This document shows positions 8,991 through 18,231 of a DNA stretch of 64,000 bases, piece after piece. The notes beneath the pieces were generated by a model that saw only the letters and a list, made by a program, of their open reading frames with translations, did not search any database and was not told the DNA's origin. Made by a program: the position numbers and the translations under genes. The DNA lies in the NCBI GenBank assembly GCA_963829355.1, contig CAWHHZ010000014.1, positions 186,001-250,000 on the forward strand, in the 5' to 3' direction. The stretch comes from CAWHHZ01 sp963829355 (GTDB lineage Bacteria; Acidobacteriota; Thermoanaerobaculia; Gp7-AA8; JAHWKK01). Every line of letters begins with the position of its first letter. Within the stretch, counting starts at the first letter, position 1.

Positions 8991-11125
8991 TTGGTTTCCC
9001 AGTCGAGCCCCTTCCGTCTGGCGTTCGTCACGATCGCATTATGAAGCGCCAGTCCTGCCTGTTCCAGGAATATCTCCAATCCGCTCGTCCGTCCCATCGG
9101 CGACCGGCTCCCCGCGTTGTCCCCGTAGAGGACTCCGACGGGAGCCCCGTCATTCTCGATCGGAATGACGATGACCTGCGTGGGCTGGGTCGTTCCGAGC
9201 CCCTGCAGAAGTTTCACATTTGCACTCGTCTTTTTCAGCTTACCGCGATGGGCCTTGCGATTCATCATCACGTCGCGAAGAACGGAGTCGTCATCGCGGG
9301 CGATCCTGATCTTTCGGGCAAGATCATCCATATGCTTGTCGGTGCCCGTGGGACCAAACCCGCCGAGACCGATGAACCTGGTCGGCGACGCGGCGAATAG
9401 CGCAGCCCGATCCAGATATTCGTTCGCGAGCCGGAGAATCGTCTGAGCGAGCTGACCGATGTCGTCGGGATCGGCGAGCTCGTTGATCAGACTCCGCATC
9501 AATGTTCTCGTACGGTTGAGACGTTCTTTCTCTGCGATCTCGTAGAGCTTCGCCCCCACCGCTCCCTCTCCCTCTCCGTAGGTCTCGGTGAGCCGCTCCC
9601 AATTTTGCACGGCATGCTCGGCAAACTGTACCAGCTCGTCCGCGAACAATCGGAGTGACTGATCCGCAATCGCAGGCTGAAGATGGGCCTGCCCCGGTTT
9701 GGTGAGATACATGTCTGCCCCGAGCTTCAACATGCCGTGCCTGCGCTCGAGCGACGCCTCCTGATCGATCACGACGAGAGGAAGGTGCCGGTTCGTCCGT
9801 TTGATCTGGTGAATCAACATCTCGGTATCGGCTTCGCGACCAGGGACGATCTCCAGGAACGCGACGAAGAACCGGTTGCCGTCGAGCATCTCATCGGTTA
9901 CCCGCCGCACCTCGTCGAGCTGTCCGAACTGGAAGATGTTGAACCCGCTCTGGCCAAACGCGCGTTTGGCGGCAACACGCAACATCGGATTCCGCTCGTA
10001 GAGAATCACGTTCCGATCATCGATCGTGAGGCCACTCTGGCCCTCGATCCTGAACCTGGAGGACGACCGGGCCTGAGGCGGTGCCGCAAGGCTTCCGACC
10101 CTGCTATCGACATCCGTCTTCGTGCCCCCCTCGGAGGACGGGATGCCCGACACAGCGGCCGGACGCTCCGTCCGAGCCGGTGATTCGTCTATCCGCTCCG
10201 GGTGCGGCTCCTCGCTCCAGTCGGATGCGGTCTCGATCGGCTCTTCCTCCAGCAGTCCTCCTCCGAGGGTCTCGCCGGGTGGAATGCTGAAGGGTGGAGC
10301 GTCGTCAGTGGCACGGTCAATGTCGTCGTTCGGGGACTCGTCGGGACCAGCGGCGTCAAGATCAAATAGATCGTCCGGCTCCGCCTCGAGGTCGAGCTCG
10401 GAGAACGCGGAATCGCTCTCGGCCTCTCCGAACGGAGACTGGCTCTCATCCTCCTCATCCTCGTCATGATCGTCAGGGAGATCGGCGTACTCGTGATCGT
10501 CGTCCGGTTCGGAGGACCGTGTGCCTCCTGCCATCTGTTCGATCTCCTCGCCGAACCCGAACGCCGCCACTTCGCTGCCACTCTCGCCCCGAAGCAGCGC
10601 CTTGCCGGCGCGCATGGTCTCTTCGAGGTTCTGCAGTGGCTTCGCCTTTTCTCCCTCGTCGAGAATCTCCGAAGGAAGGACGCCTCCCTGCCGGAAGAGA
10701 GTCTCGACGTCGTATCCGAGATCGGAGGGAGCAATGCTGTCGCTCAAAATGAAGTTGAACTCGCCGCTCCGCCGCGTCAGGAGTGGCCGCACGATCGTCG
10801 TGATCCGCAGCCGGATCAGCTCCGCCAGATCATCATTCGACAACATTCCGCGAGAGACGACGACGTCTCCGACGACCTCGCCGCGTTCTCCCGCTTCGCG
10901 TAGAGCCTCGACGCCGTCGGCGGGGATGACTTTTCTGTGATCGAGAAACTCGAGCAGACTCTGATCTTCGGGAGAAAAGGCGTTGGCGACGAGACCGTTG
11001 AGAAAGAAGATTCCCCAGCGCAAGTCACCATCCACAATCTCCAGCATGCCCGTTCGCCGGCTCAGATAGACGATCTGAACGATGTCGGGGAGAGACAGAT
11101 CCTCCAGACGTCCGAGAAGGCTCAA
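8987..11125 (-). CDS. DUF4388 / receiver-like / GAF-like multidomain protein
   Basis: A 712-residue protein leading the chemosensory operon. Residues 1-150 form a DUF4388 (PatA N-terminal-like) domain: LGRLEDLSLPDIVQIVYLS and GIFFLNGLVANA. A long acidic, disordered stretch (about 190-350) follows. A receiver-like domain (about 370-490) has ERNPMLRVAAKRAF and MLKLGADMYLTKPG but lacks a clear phospho-acceptor Asp. A GAF-like region ends the protein (QVIVIPIENDGAPVGVLYGDN). The start is TTG; GGAGG five bases upstream supports it. Members of this family often regulate gliding or type IV pilus motility. It is probably the first gene of the operon. Confidence 0.85.
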   Translation of the reverse strand: MSLLGRLEDLSLPDIVQIVYLSRRTGMLEIVDGDLRWGIFFLNGLVANAFSPEDQSLLEFLDHRKVIPADGVEALREAGERGEVVGDVVVSRGMLSNDDLAELIRLRITTIVRPLLTRRSGEFNFILSDSIAPSDLGYDVETLFRQGGVLPSEILDEGEKAKPLQNLEETMRAGKALLRGESGSEVAAFGFGEEIEQMAGGTRSSEPDDDHEYADLPDDHDEDEEDESQSPFGEAESDSAFSELDLEAEPDDLFDLDAAGPDESPNDDIDRATDDAPPFSIPPGETLGGGLLEEEPIETASDWSEEPHPERIDESPARTERPAAVSGIPSSEGGTKTDVDSRVGSLAAPPQARSSSRFRIEGQSGLTIDDRNVILYERNPMLRVAAKRAFGQSGFNIFQFGQLDEVRRVTDEMLDGNRFFVAFLEIVPGREADTEMLIHQIKRTNRHLPLVVIDQEASLERRHGMLKLGADMYLTKPGQAHLQPAIADQSLRLFADELVQFAEHAVQNWERLTETYGEGEGAVGAKLYEIAEKERLNRTRTLMRSLINELADPDDIGQLAQTILRLANEYLDRAALFAASPTRFIGLGGFGPTGTDKHMDDLARKIRIARDDDSVLRDVMMNRKAHRGKLKKTSANVKLLQGLGTTQPTQVIVIPIENDGAPVGVLYGDNAGSRSPMGRTSGLEIFLEQAGLALHNAIVTNARRKGLDWETK

Positions 11126-11200
11126 CGCGTCCTCCCCAAACGTGCAGCATGACGCTGCAGGACGGCTGTGGGCTTGGCTAACACTTCCTCGACCCCATGA

Positions 11201-11662
11201 TCAACCCTCGCTGGAAGCCGATTCCAGATTGTAGCGCTTGAGAATGCCGTCGAGGATGCCATTGATGAACTGTGAGCTCTTCTCGCTACCGAAACGCTTT
11301 CCGATCTCGATCGCCTCGTCGATGACGACCAGTCTCGGCGTCTCCTTCTCGTGGAGCAGTTCGTAGACGGACATGCGGATGATGTTGCGATCGACCGCAG
11401 CCATACGCGACATCTTCCATCTCTCGGCCTGACGAGAAATGAGCTCGTCGATCTCGTCGCGATGATCGACCGTGCCGAGAAACAGCCTTGTGGCGAAGCG
11501 CTTCACGTCTTCGCGGGCCTTAGTGAGATCGTCGAAATGCCGGACGATGTGCTGAGAATCGTTCCCGGACATGTCGAACTGGAACAACATCTGGAGCGCG
11601 AGCTCGCGAGCAGATCTCCTCGCGCCCGTGGTTCGGTCCTTCGGTTGTTTCGACGTCGCCAT
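11201..11662 (-). CDS. nusB: Transcription antitermination factor NusB
   Basis: All-helical RNA-binding protein of 153 residues that joins NusE/S10 at boxA during rRNA transcription. Landmarks are RRSARELALQMLFQFDMSG near the N-terminus, MAAVDRNIIRMSVYELLHE in the middle, and VVIDEAIEIGKRFGSEKSSQFINGILDGI at the end. It lies 30 bp downstream of ribH, the classical ribH-nusB arrangement, so the two are probably co-transcribed. A basic leader of about 15 residues precedes the domain. Confidence 0.96.
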   Translation of the reverse strand: MATSKQPKDRTTGARRSARELALQMLFQFDMSGNDSQHIVRHFDDLTKAREDVKRFATRLFLGTVDHRDEIDELISRQAERWKMSRMAAVDRNIIRMSVYELLHEKETPRLVVIDEAIEIGKRFGSEKSSQFINGILDGILKRYNLESASSEG

Positions 11663-11692
11663 TTCAATTTTCTACGCCAGAGCCGTTCCAGC

Positions 11693-12164
11693 TCATCCGG
11701 CCGTATCGATTTCCTTCCACACATTCACCATCTCGATCGCGGCCAGTGCCGCTTCCCAGCCCTTGTTCGCCGGGCCGCTGCTGCGTGCCAGCGCCTGCTC
11801 CATCGTTTCACACGTGATGACGCCAAAGGCCACTGGAAGCTGCTCGCGGCTCGCGACTGACGAAATCCCGTGGGTGACCTGGGAGAGAGATGGATCGAAA
11901 TGAGCGGTTTCACCTCGGATCAGCGCCCCGATGGTCACGATGCCATCGAAACGCCCGCTCCTGGCGAGCTTTCGCCACAGTCATCGGTATTTCAAACGCG
12001 CCCGGAACGCGGTAGAGGTCAATCATGCTCTCGTTCGCCCCATGGCTTCGAAGGCATTCGATCGCACCCTGCAGGAGTCCGTCCGTAATCTGCTCATTGA
12101 ACCTGCTCGCCACGATGGCAAACCGAAATCCGGTTGCCGTGATCTTTACCTCGTGTTGTCTCAT
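11693..12164 (-). CDS. ribH: 6,7-dimethyl-8-ribityllumazine synthase (frameshifted)
   Basis: Lumazine synthase, penultimate step of riboflavin synthesis. From ATG 12164 the frame reads MRQHEVKITATGFRFAIVAS, SRFNEQITDGLL and PGAFEIPMTVAK, then breaks. The rest (IGALIRGETAHFD, VAFGVITCETMEQAL, NKGWEAALAAIEM) is in another frame and ends at 11693. Removing one base from the AAA at 11970-11972 gives AKLARSGRFDGIVTIGAL and one 156-residue frame, the normal length. The interruption is therefore a single-base insertion, either a sequencing error or a recent mutation. Upstream of nusB. Confidence 0.9.
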
Positions 12165-12346
12165 ATTTGTCCAGGCGGAGATTGCCGGAAGAAGCTTCCG
12201 ACGCGGTCGCGCGATTATACCCGCTGCTCTCAACCGTCTGCAGATGGAGATCATTCTGCAAGCCTCAGAGGGTGGACATGCACCCGTTGTACCTTCGGTG
12301 GAGCGGCGACGCAGCACCGTTCTCCCGCTCGCCGGGAATCGCGATC

Positions 12347-14144
12347 TCAGCGGGCAGCGGTGACGGTGCTGAATCCACCGGCGGGCGCCGTTCTGCGGAA
12401 GTGAGTGGTGATGCCGTCGGCAAGTGCCCGCGCGACTTCATTCCTCCACTGACTCGTCGTGAGCCGGCTACGATCTTCCGGATTGGCGAGGTTGCATACT
12501 TCCACAAGGACCCGCGTCGGTACCTTGTTGTACCGGATGACGGCCGGGACCCACTCGCGCTTCTCACGAACGACGTGCTCCCGCACTGGATCGAACGGAT
12601 GGACCTCGAGCCCCTCCCTGCGGAACGAGCTCATCAGCGACTCCGCAAGCCGGTTCGAGAACGCCTCGGCCTGGAAGGCTTCCTCGGCGGAATGAGACAC
12701 GGAGGGCTCTTCGCGCACCTCAGCACGGGCAAGATAGACCTGGTCACGTTTCTCGAAGCTCAGATTCCTGACATACCGTTCGCCCGGAATGTAGGCCATC
12801 GCCCCCTTCAGAGAAGGATGGAGCGAGTCTGCGTGGAGCGAAATGAAGATGATCTTCGACGGGTCAACCGTGCGCGAGACGCGACGATAGATCGCGTTCG
12901 AGAGATACCACCGGAGATTGACGCCGACGACGGGGTCCTCCAGATCGTAGTTCGGCGTGGTGAGCAGCACCTGATCGGTGTTCTTCCTCGAGAACGTCAT
13001 GATCCGGTATTTCATAACCGAGCGCCTTCGATCGCGAAGTCATCCAGACGGTGGCTCCCGTCTCCTTCTCGAGCAGGTCCTTGAGCCGGCTCGCGATATC
13101 GTAGACATAGACCGCTTCATAGAGGCCGCCGAAGGTCGCTCCGACGTCACGCCCACCGTGTCCGGGGTCCAGGATCACGTGCACCCCTTCCAGACGATTG
13201 GCCTCCACGGCCTGTGCGACGAGATCGCGCTGCCGTCGCAGATGTTCCCACTCCAGCCTCTCCGGATCATCCGACGGCCGGTATTCCGGCGTCAGAAGCG
13301 ACAGAGGGATCCTGACGGGATATCCGACGGGCAGTCTCGACACGTCTTCGATGCCGCTGAATCGGACGATCTCCGTAATCACCTCGTTGACGTCCTGAGC
13401 GTGAATCCTGCCGGTAAAGCGAACGGCCACGGAACTGTAGATCGCCTCCCCTTCCCGCAGCCGATAGATCGCGTGACGGTCGGCACCCGCGCCGGCGTAC
13501 TCAAGAGGAGCGTTGTCTCGCCGCGCCACAGCGTGAACTGCCACAGGCCGAACCGAGACGCTCGAAGCCATCGCGACCAGTGTCTCGTCGGAGTCGACGG
13601 GTGCGGTCTGGAACGAGGCGAGGAGCAGCGGTTCGGGAATCAGAACCCTCTGCATCAATTTCGTCGATAGCGTCAGCCCCGGATTGGCATCCCTGATCGC
13701 CGAGTAATTCTGGCCGGACCCCGTGAACCACTCTGCAATCCGCCAGAGTGACTCTCCCTCGGGCCCGGAGCTGCTGACCACCTGATGAACCCAGCCTCGT
13801 TCGTGACGCCGGTCTGCCGGAAAGAGAGCACGCATGATCTCGACACGCAGGTCGTCACGCACGAGCTCGTAAGGGATCTCGACGGCTACGCCGCGCAGAA
13901 GATCCGGTCGGCCGTTCAGTTCTGCAAGAGCTTTCCAGCGGCTCGCATCCCCACACACGCGAAGTGCGAGGCGTGACCATGCATCTCCGTCGTGCGGGAC
14001 GACATGGAGAACGATCTGGTGATCGGTCGTGAGCTCGACCTTCGTGTTCGAGTCGAGTCGAACCGATAGCTCCGACGCGACCGCGCCCGTCGAAGAGCAG
14101 AGAAGCGAGATCCCTGCGATGACTGTTGCCTTCCACACTTTCAT
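12347..14144 (-). CDS. Exported N-acetylmuramoyl-L-alanine amidase, Amidase_3 type (frameshifted)
   Basis: Cell-wall hydrolase that cleaves the amide between muramic acid and L-alanine. ATG 14144 opens a signal peptide (MKVWKATVIAGISLLCSS). About 350 residues follow with a LysM-like segment (GESLWRIAEWFTGSGQNYSAIRD), then the zinc-dependent domain: VILDPGHGGRDVGATFGG, and, after the break, FISLHADSLHP and VLVEVCNLANPEDR. The frame is lost at about 12981-12988; removing one base of GAGGAAGAAC gives DHDVLEENTDQVLLTTP and restores about 598 residues. A promoter-like sequence lies 47 bp upstream of the start. Confidence 0.88.
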
Positions 14145-14190
14145 CCCACACACACCCGGCAACCTGCGAGTTGCTGCGATTGGTTATCTT

Positions 14191-14219
14191 AACATAAGAA
14201 AATGCTGTATCGATGACAA
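14191..14219 (-). promoter_or_regulatory. Putative sigma-70 promoter for the amidase gene
   Basis: On the minus strand, TTGTCA (14219-14214) is separated by 17 bp from TATGTT (14196-14191), in an AT-rich patch unusual for this GC-rich window. The -10 is about 47 bp before the amidase ATG. A second possible -35 (TTGACA, 14226-14221) lies just upstream but is badly spaced. Prediction from sequence only. Confidence 0.45.
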
Positions 14220-14309
14220 ATGTCAACAGAAAAACACGTCGCGGAGCTCTTCCAGGGAACTCAACTACAGAATACTGAAGAACAACGACTCGTCATCCTG
14301 AGCGCCGAG

Positions 14310-14556
14310 ACTGTGTGAAAACGCCTCGTGAATCGAGGCTGTGACTTTGGAGTGCGGTGCTCGCCGGAGGACGAGCCCCGCTTTGGATCCCGTGGCAACC
14401 ACCATCGAGGCCGCAATCGGGACCAGTCAGGAAATTTCCACTGCAGCTTGCAACCCGCCGCAGCCCGTAAGGCGGCGTGATGTAAAGCTGAGCTCGTCCT
14501 TCGGCGAGCTCAGCACTCCAAAAAAGACGGTCGCGAAGCCGATCGGTTTTTCACAC
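14310..14556. mobile_element. Type B short inverted-repeat element, copy 1
   Basis: About 247 bp, bounded by ACTGTGTGAAAAC on the left and its near inverse GTTTTTCACAC on the right, and almost identical to 47213-47462. The inside holds further inverted segments (GGAGTGCGGTGCTCGCC against GGCGAGCTCAGCACTCC). The left flank is half of a GTCATCCTGAGCGC palindrome. A 72-codon open frame inside is shared by both copies but looks non-coding. The element fills most of the 392-bp gap between the amidase and the SelW gene, and its right end abuts the SelW stop codon. Confidence 0.75.
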
Positions 14557-14783
14557 TAGTTGTTCAACTCGCGCAGCGACTCCATGACCTCGGCTTCGTC
14601 GGGAAACCGTCCCTCGTCATGTTTCGAGAACACGAGCTTGTTCCCTGCGATGACATTGAAGACACCATTTCGCCCTTTCACCATCTCGGGCTCGACATCG
14701 AATTCCTTCCTGATTCTGGCCGCCAGACTGGAGGCCCGGGGAAGGTAGTTTCAAACAACGCAGTATTCGATTGTGATGTTCAT
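14556..14783 (-). CDS. SelW/Rdx-family selenoprotein (in-frame UGA read as selenocysteine)
   Basis: From ATG 14783, preceded by GGAGG at good spacing, the frame runs 76 codons to TAG at 14558-14556 with one internal TGA at codon 11 (14753-14751). The start reads MNITIEYCVV-U-NYLPRASSL, i.e. the C-x-x-U redox motif at residues 8-11 exactly where the SelW/SelT/Rdx thioredoxin-like family has C-x-x-C or C-x-x-U. The rest (FDVEPEMVKGRNGVFNV, KLVFSKHDEGRFPDEAEV) is typical family sequence through to the C-terminus. A hairpin fitting a bacterial SECIS follows the UGA. The gene lies 41 bp after the PP2C gene and is probably in the same operon. Conventional calling would miss or truncate it. Confidence 0.87.
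14718..14736 (-). promoter_or_regulatory. Candidate bacterial SECIS hairpin
   Basis: Inside the SelW coding sequence the RNA GGCCUCCAGUCUGGCGGCC folds into GGCC-U-CCA / UGG-C-GGCC with a single U-C mismatch and the apical loop GUC. The loop G is the 23rd nucleotide after the UGA, within the 16-37 nt range described for bacterial SECIS elements, which also need a G in the first loop positions. It should bind SelB-Sec-tRNA. Position and shape are seen in the sequence; function is inferred. Confidence 0.75.
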
Positions 14784-14824
14784 GATCAACCTCCTTCCAG
14801 ATCGTCTGCAGAACTGCAGTGCGA

Positions 14825-15581
14825 TCAGGATGCCTGGAGCAACACCGCGGTGATGTTGTCATGGCCGCCGTGCTCGTTGGCCTGGGCGATCAGCTCACGG
14901 ACGGCCCCTTCGATATCGGTCGCCCCCGTCACGATTCTCAGGATGTCATCGTCCGAGACCATCCCCGTGAGCCCGTCCGAGCAGAAGAGGAAATAGTCCC
15001 CTTCGTGAACATCCATCTCCGTGATGTCCGGTACGACGCTGTTTCCTCCGCCGAGGGCACGCGTGATGACGTTCCGCAAAGGGTGCTTCTCAGCCTCGGC
15101 CTCGGTGAGCATTCCAGCCTTCACCTGCTCGAATACCCACGAGTGATCCGAAGTGATCCGCGACATCTCGGTGCCCCGGATCAGGTACGCCCGCGAGTCA
15201 CCCACGTGAGAGATTGCGGCACGGTCTCCGGAGAACAATCCCGCCACCACGGTGGTCCCCATTCCCCGCAGACGGGCGTCCTTCTTCATCGCCTCGATCA
15301 CGCGGGTATTCGCAATCCGGAGCGCGGAGGTCAGCCGGTTCGCATTCCGCGAATAGTTCTCGTCATAGGCGTGGGGCCACGTTCCGTCGTCTTCGATCGT
15401 ATGAGAGATGAACTCGCGAGACCGCTTCGGCGGCGATTTTCGAGGCAACCTCGCCCGCGGCATGACCGCCCATCCCGTCAGCGACGAGATACAGCCCTGC
15501 CCCATCGTCAACGAGATATGCATCTTCGTTGTGCTGTCGCTGCCGACCCACGTCGGTATTCCCGAACGACTTTATCTGCAC
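14825..15581 (-). CDS. PP2C-family Ser/Thr protein phosphatase (frameshifted)
   Basis: Metal-dependent phosphatase of the bacterial Stp/PrpC type. From GTG 15581 the sequence reads GNTDVGRQRQHNEDAYLV and LVADGMGGHAAGEVAS, both diagnostic metal-binding motifs. It then changes frame at about 15405-15412 and continues MGTTVVAGLF, ISHVGDSRAYLI, SDHSWV, LFCSDGLTGMVSDDDI and GGHDNITAVLL. One extra base accounts for the break, and the repaired protein is about 251 residues. It starts 3 bp after the J-domain gene. Such phosphatases usually reverse Ser/Thr kinases; none is visible here. Confidence 0.9.
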
Positions 15582-15584
15582 TCC

Positions 15585-16241
15585 TCAGCCCTTCTTGAAA
15601 AGGGAATCCAGCAAACCCTTTCCACCCTCTCGACTTTCCCGGCCTGCGCCGAGCTCTGCCAGTGCGTTGATGACTTCCGTATTGTCGGCGTCCCACTCCA
15701 GCGCCTTTTCGAGATGCCGCTGCGCCTTTGCACTCAAACCCGCTCTCTTTGCGATCAATCCGGCATCTTTCAGATATACGGGATTGAGTGGTTCCAGTTC
15801 AACAGCTTTCTCCGCGGCGTGAACCGCGTCACGTATCGCCGTCGGTATTTTCGCACAGACCAGCGCCAGATTGTGAAATGCCTTCGCATCGGACGGATCG
15901 TGCTTGGCCGCCATGTCGAAATTCGCACGGGCAGCGTCGAGATTTCCTTCCTTGTACGACTTCACTCCCTGCGCCAGATACGCTTTCGCAATCTGCTTCG
16001 GATCGGTCGGCTTGGCCACATTGGGCTGGAGCTGCGAGTCGTGCTGTTTGCGCCGCTCCGGCTGCGTCAGAACGTTCAGAGCCGCGGTCAGCTCCTGAAA
16101 CTTCATCTCCGCTGCCTCACGCTCCTCGCCGGAGAACCGATCTGGATGGTGCTTGCGCGCGAGCTCGCGAAACTTCTGACGAATCTCCTCGTCTGAGGCT
16201 CCGCGGGACACTCCCAGAACTTCATAGTAGTTGGTCTTCAT
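15585..16241 (-). CDS. J-domain protein with TPR region
   Basis: 218 residues. The N-terminal J-domain (about 4-68) has the HPD motif in ARKHHPDRF that stimulates DnaK ATPase. The remainder is a TPR-like region (YLAQGVKSYKEGNLDAARANFDMAAKHDPSD and two further helical pairs) likely to bind client proteins. There is no zinc-finger or C-terminal DnaJ domain, so it is a specialised co-chaperone rather than DnaJ. It directly abuts the upstream 360-residue gene (stop and start adjacent) and the phosphatase downstream. Confidence 0.9.
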   Translation of the reverse strand: MKTNYYEVLGVSRGASDEEIRQKFRELARKHHPDRFSGEEREAAEMKFQELTAALNVLTQPERRKQHDSQLQPNVAKPTDPKQIAKAYLAQGVKSYKEGNLDAARANFDMAAKHDPSDAKAFHNLALVCAKIPTAIRDAVHAAEKAVELEPLNPVYLKDAGLIAKRAGLSAKAQRHLEKALEWDADNTEVINALAELGAGRESREGGKGLLDSLFKKG

Positions 16242-17324
16242 CTAGTGTTTTGATCGGTTGACGAAAAGCTTTCTCGCCGAGATTCGAACTGCTTCCGGGA
16301 CATTCCGGTCCTGGCTCAGATTCTTCAGGTCTCTCAAATTTAGCCGATTGATCAGGGGTAGGACAACTCCGATCGGCGCTTTCGGGTTTTTCACGAGGTT
16401 CACAACGATCGGATATTTGCGCATCCATTCCCTCTTCGTTCCTATATGGCGCAGCACCTCGGTCTCGATATTTCGCATCAGGGCGTAACCCTCCACCTCA
16501 CTCTCAGTGATCCTCGGACTCTTGATCACGGCCGAGCAGACGAGCTTGTTCCGGTCCCGTATGAGAATGCCCCGTTCGGTTCTTCCCCCCCTGAAAGCCA
16601 GTTTGACCCGATCAGAAACACCCATCTGAAGAATCTGTACCCAGACCGACTTCTCCTGCTCGGACACACCTTCCGGAGGCTCGACCGATACCGGCTCCTC
16701 GTCCGGCTCCGATTCAGCCTTTACGAGCAATTCCTCCAGCGCCTGAGCATCTTCCTCGGAAAGTTCCTCCTCGGCCTCGGCTTCCGCCGCTCGCCGTGCG
16801 TCCCGTGTGGCAACCTTCTCGAAGAACTCCTCTTTCGCTTCGTGAACCCGTCGCTTCACATCACCGTTGAGCTCGGGGTTCTGCAGAAGCGACTCGAGGA
16901 TCTCCGGCTCTTCAATGATGCGCCGCTGGTTGGTGACGATCACTTCCTGCAATTTCGCCGGTGCCGTGCGGGCGGTTGCCGCGACCGCAGCGTTCGGCGT
17001 CGACCGGTTCCGTACGAGGGTGCTCCGGATCTCGTGATCGTCGCTGTGCGCGAGCAGCGCTGCGAGTGACGCCCCCGGAGCGTCTTCGTCTCTGGCGAAC
17101 GAGAGCAGACCTCCACGAGGAACCTCATCGAGGGAGCCTCTTGCATTCGCCGCGATCACTTCGTCGTCATGACGAACCAGAATCGCGAGGATCGCGATCA
17201 GATCACTCTGAGGGATCGGGAGAAAACCTCTGGCGACCAGCGAGAGAAATTCCGGGGGAAGTTCCTCAGCCTGGATCTTCTCCAAAAGCTCGCTCGGCTG
17301 GAGTCCGGCAGGGTTCTCCATCAT
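16242..17324 (-). CDS. Conserved hypothetical helical-repeat protein A
   Basis: 360 residues, function unknown. The N-terminal half has weak helical repeats (LIAILAILVRHDDEVIAANA, EIRSTLVRNRSTPNAAVAAT). The middle (170-225) is very acidic and low in complexity. The C-terminus has the pattern YPIVVNLVKNPKAPIGVVLP followed by LINRLNLRDLKNL and VPEAVRISARKL. The same C-terminal pattern ends the 271-residue protein at 18306-19121, so the two are related. I recognise no enzymatic motif. It begins 6 bp after rodZ and is probably translated with it; a cell-envelope or polarity role is only a guess from context. Confidence 0.75.
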   Translation of the reverse strand: MMENPAGLQPSELLEKIQAEELPPEFLSLVARGFLPIPQSDLIAILAILVRHDDEVIAANARGSLDEVPRGGLLSFARDEDAPGASLAALLAHSDDHEIRSTLVRNRSTPNAAVAATARTAPAKLQEVIVTNQRRIIEEPEILESLLQNPELNGDVKRRVHEAKEEFFEKVATRDARRAAEAEAEEELSEEDAQALEELLVKAESEPDEEPVSVEPPEGVSEQEKSVWVQILQMGVSDRVKLAFRGGRTERGILIRDRNKLVCSAVIKSPRITESEVEGYALMRNIETEVLRHIGTKREWMRKYPIVVNLVKNPKAPIGVVLPLINRLNLRDLKNLSQDRNVPEAVRISARKLFVNRSKH

Positions 17325-17330
17325 GCGTCG

Positions 17331-18179
17331 CTATTCGCTCCCGTTCTCTGACGAAGGAGCCTGACTCTTGCGAAGGAGCGCATTGACCTTCTCGAGATCA
17401 AACTCCACATCACGGACGACCTGCCGCTCGCGTCCGAGCGGTTCTGCGCTCACGCCGTTGAGCTCGACCTCGACAACCCCGGCATTCCCCACCGTGCGCA
17501 GGATGATCCTCTCCTTCGCCTCGAATGTTCGGGATGACCCCGACTGCAACGTGAAGTCGGTGGGAGGCTCGTCGTCGACCTGCAGGTCAATCCATGAGTC
17601 ACCCGTCGCCGTGAGCTTCATGCGGATCGAGTCGGCCTCCGGGACAGGCTGAGGCTCCGATTCCTTCTGGACTTCCTCGGGCTCAGCGGGCATTTCCTCC
17701 CCAGCTGGAGCGGGTTCCTGCTCGCTCTTCCCGCTCGTCGAGAGGTAATAGACTCCGGCACCGAGGATCGCCAGAGCAACGATCGCGATCACGATCCATT
17801 TGATGACGCTGCTGCCCGGAGAAAGTGGAAGACGGCCGCTGATACGGTCCCGCATCTCCTCCTCCTCATTCTCCCGCTGCTGTTCCTGCCGGGCGACCAT
17901 CGACATGTAGCGATCGACGATATCTTCAGGTTCAAGCCCCAGATAGCTGGCATACTCGCGAATGAAACCGCGGGTGAAGACAGGGGCTGGGAGTGACGCG
18001 AAATCGCCCGATTCGATCGCCTCGAGAAAGCGAGTGCTGATCTTTGTCGTCTCGGAAATCTCCCGGATCGAAATGTCGCGCATCTCCCGTTCACGCCGCA
18101 GTTCCTCCCCGAACGGGGCGTCCGCGGCGGATCCGGTGAGCTCGGTGTTCTCGTCTCGCTCTGCCATCAGCTCAGGCAT
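17331..18179 (-). CDS. rodZ: RodZ-like cytoskeletal helix-turn-helix membrane protein
   Basis: 282 residues with the RodZ layout: a cytoplasmic HTH_25 domain (FGEELRREREMRDISIREI, then FLEAIESGDFASLPAPVF and GFIREYASYLGL), one transmembrane helix at about 125-145 (WIVIAIVALAILGAGVYYL), a proline/glutamate-rich linker, and a C-terminal periplasmic DUF4115 domain (DSWIDLQVDDEPPTDFTLQS). RodZ anchors MreB to the membrane and supports rod shape. No mreB is visible in the window. It is preceded by a long hairpin at 18232-18307. Confidence 0.9.
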   Translation of the reverse strand: MPELMAERDENTELTGSAADAPFGEELRREREMRDISIREISETTKISTRFLEAIESGDFASLPAPVFTRGFIREYASYLGLEPEDIVDRYMSMVARQEQQRENEEEEMRDRISGRLPLSPGSSVIKWIVIAIVALAILGAGVYYLSTSGKSEQEPAPAGEEMPAEPEEVQKESEPQPVPEADSIRMKLTATGDSWIDLQVDDEPPTDFTLQSGSSRTFEAKERIILRTVGNAGVVEVELNGVSAEPLGRERQVVRDVEFDLEKVNALLRKSQAPSSENGSE

Positions 18180-18231
18180 TGTAACGAATCTTGGCGCCGA
18201 TCGACACGGGGAACCTCACATGATCAGGACC

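Noticed and set aside
14341..14559. 72-residue open frame inside the type B element (also at 47244)
   Set aside because: Present only because the element is duplicated; no ribosome-binding site, composition of structured repeat, and it overlaps the SelW gene end.
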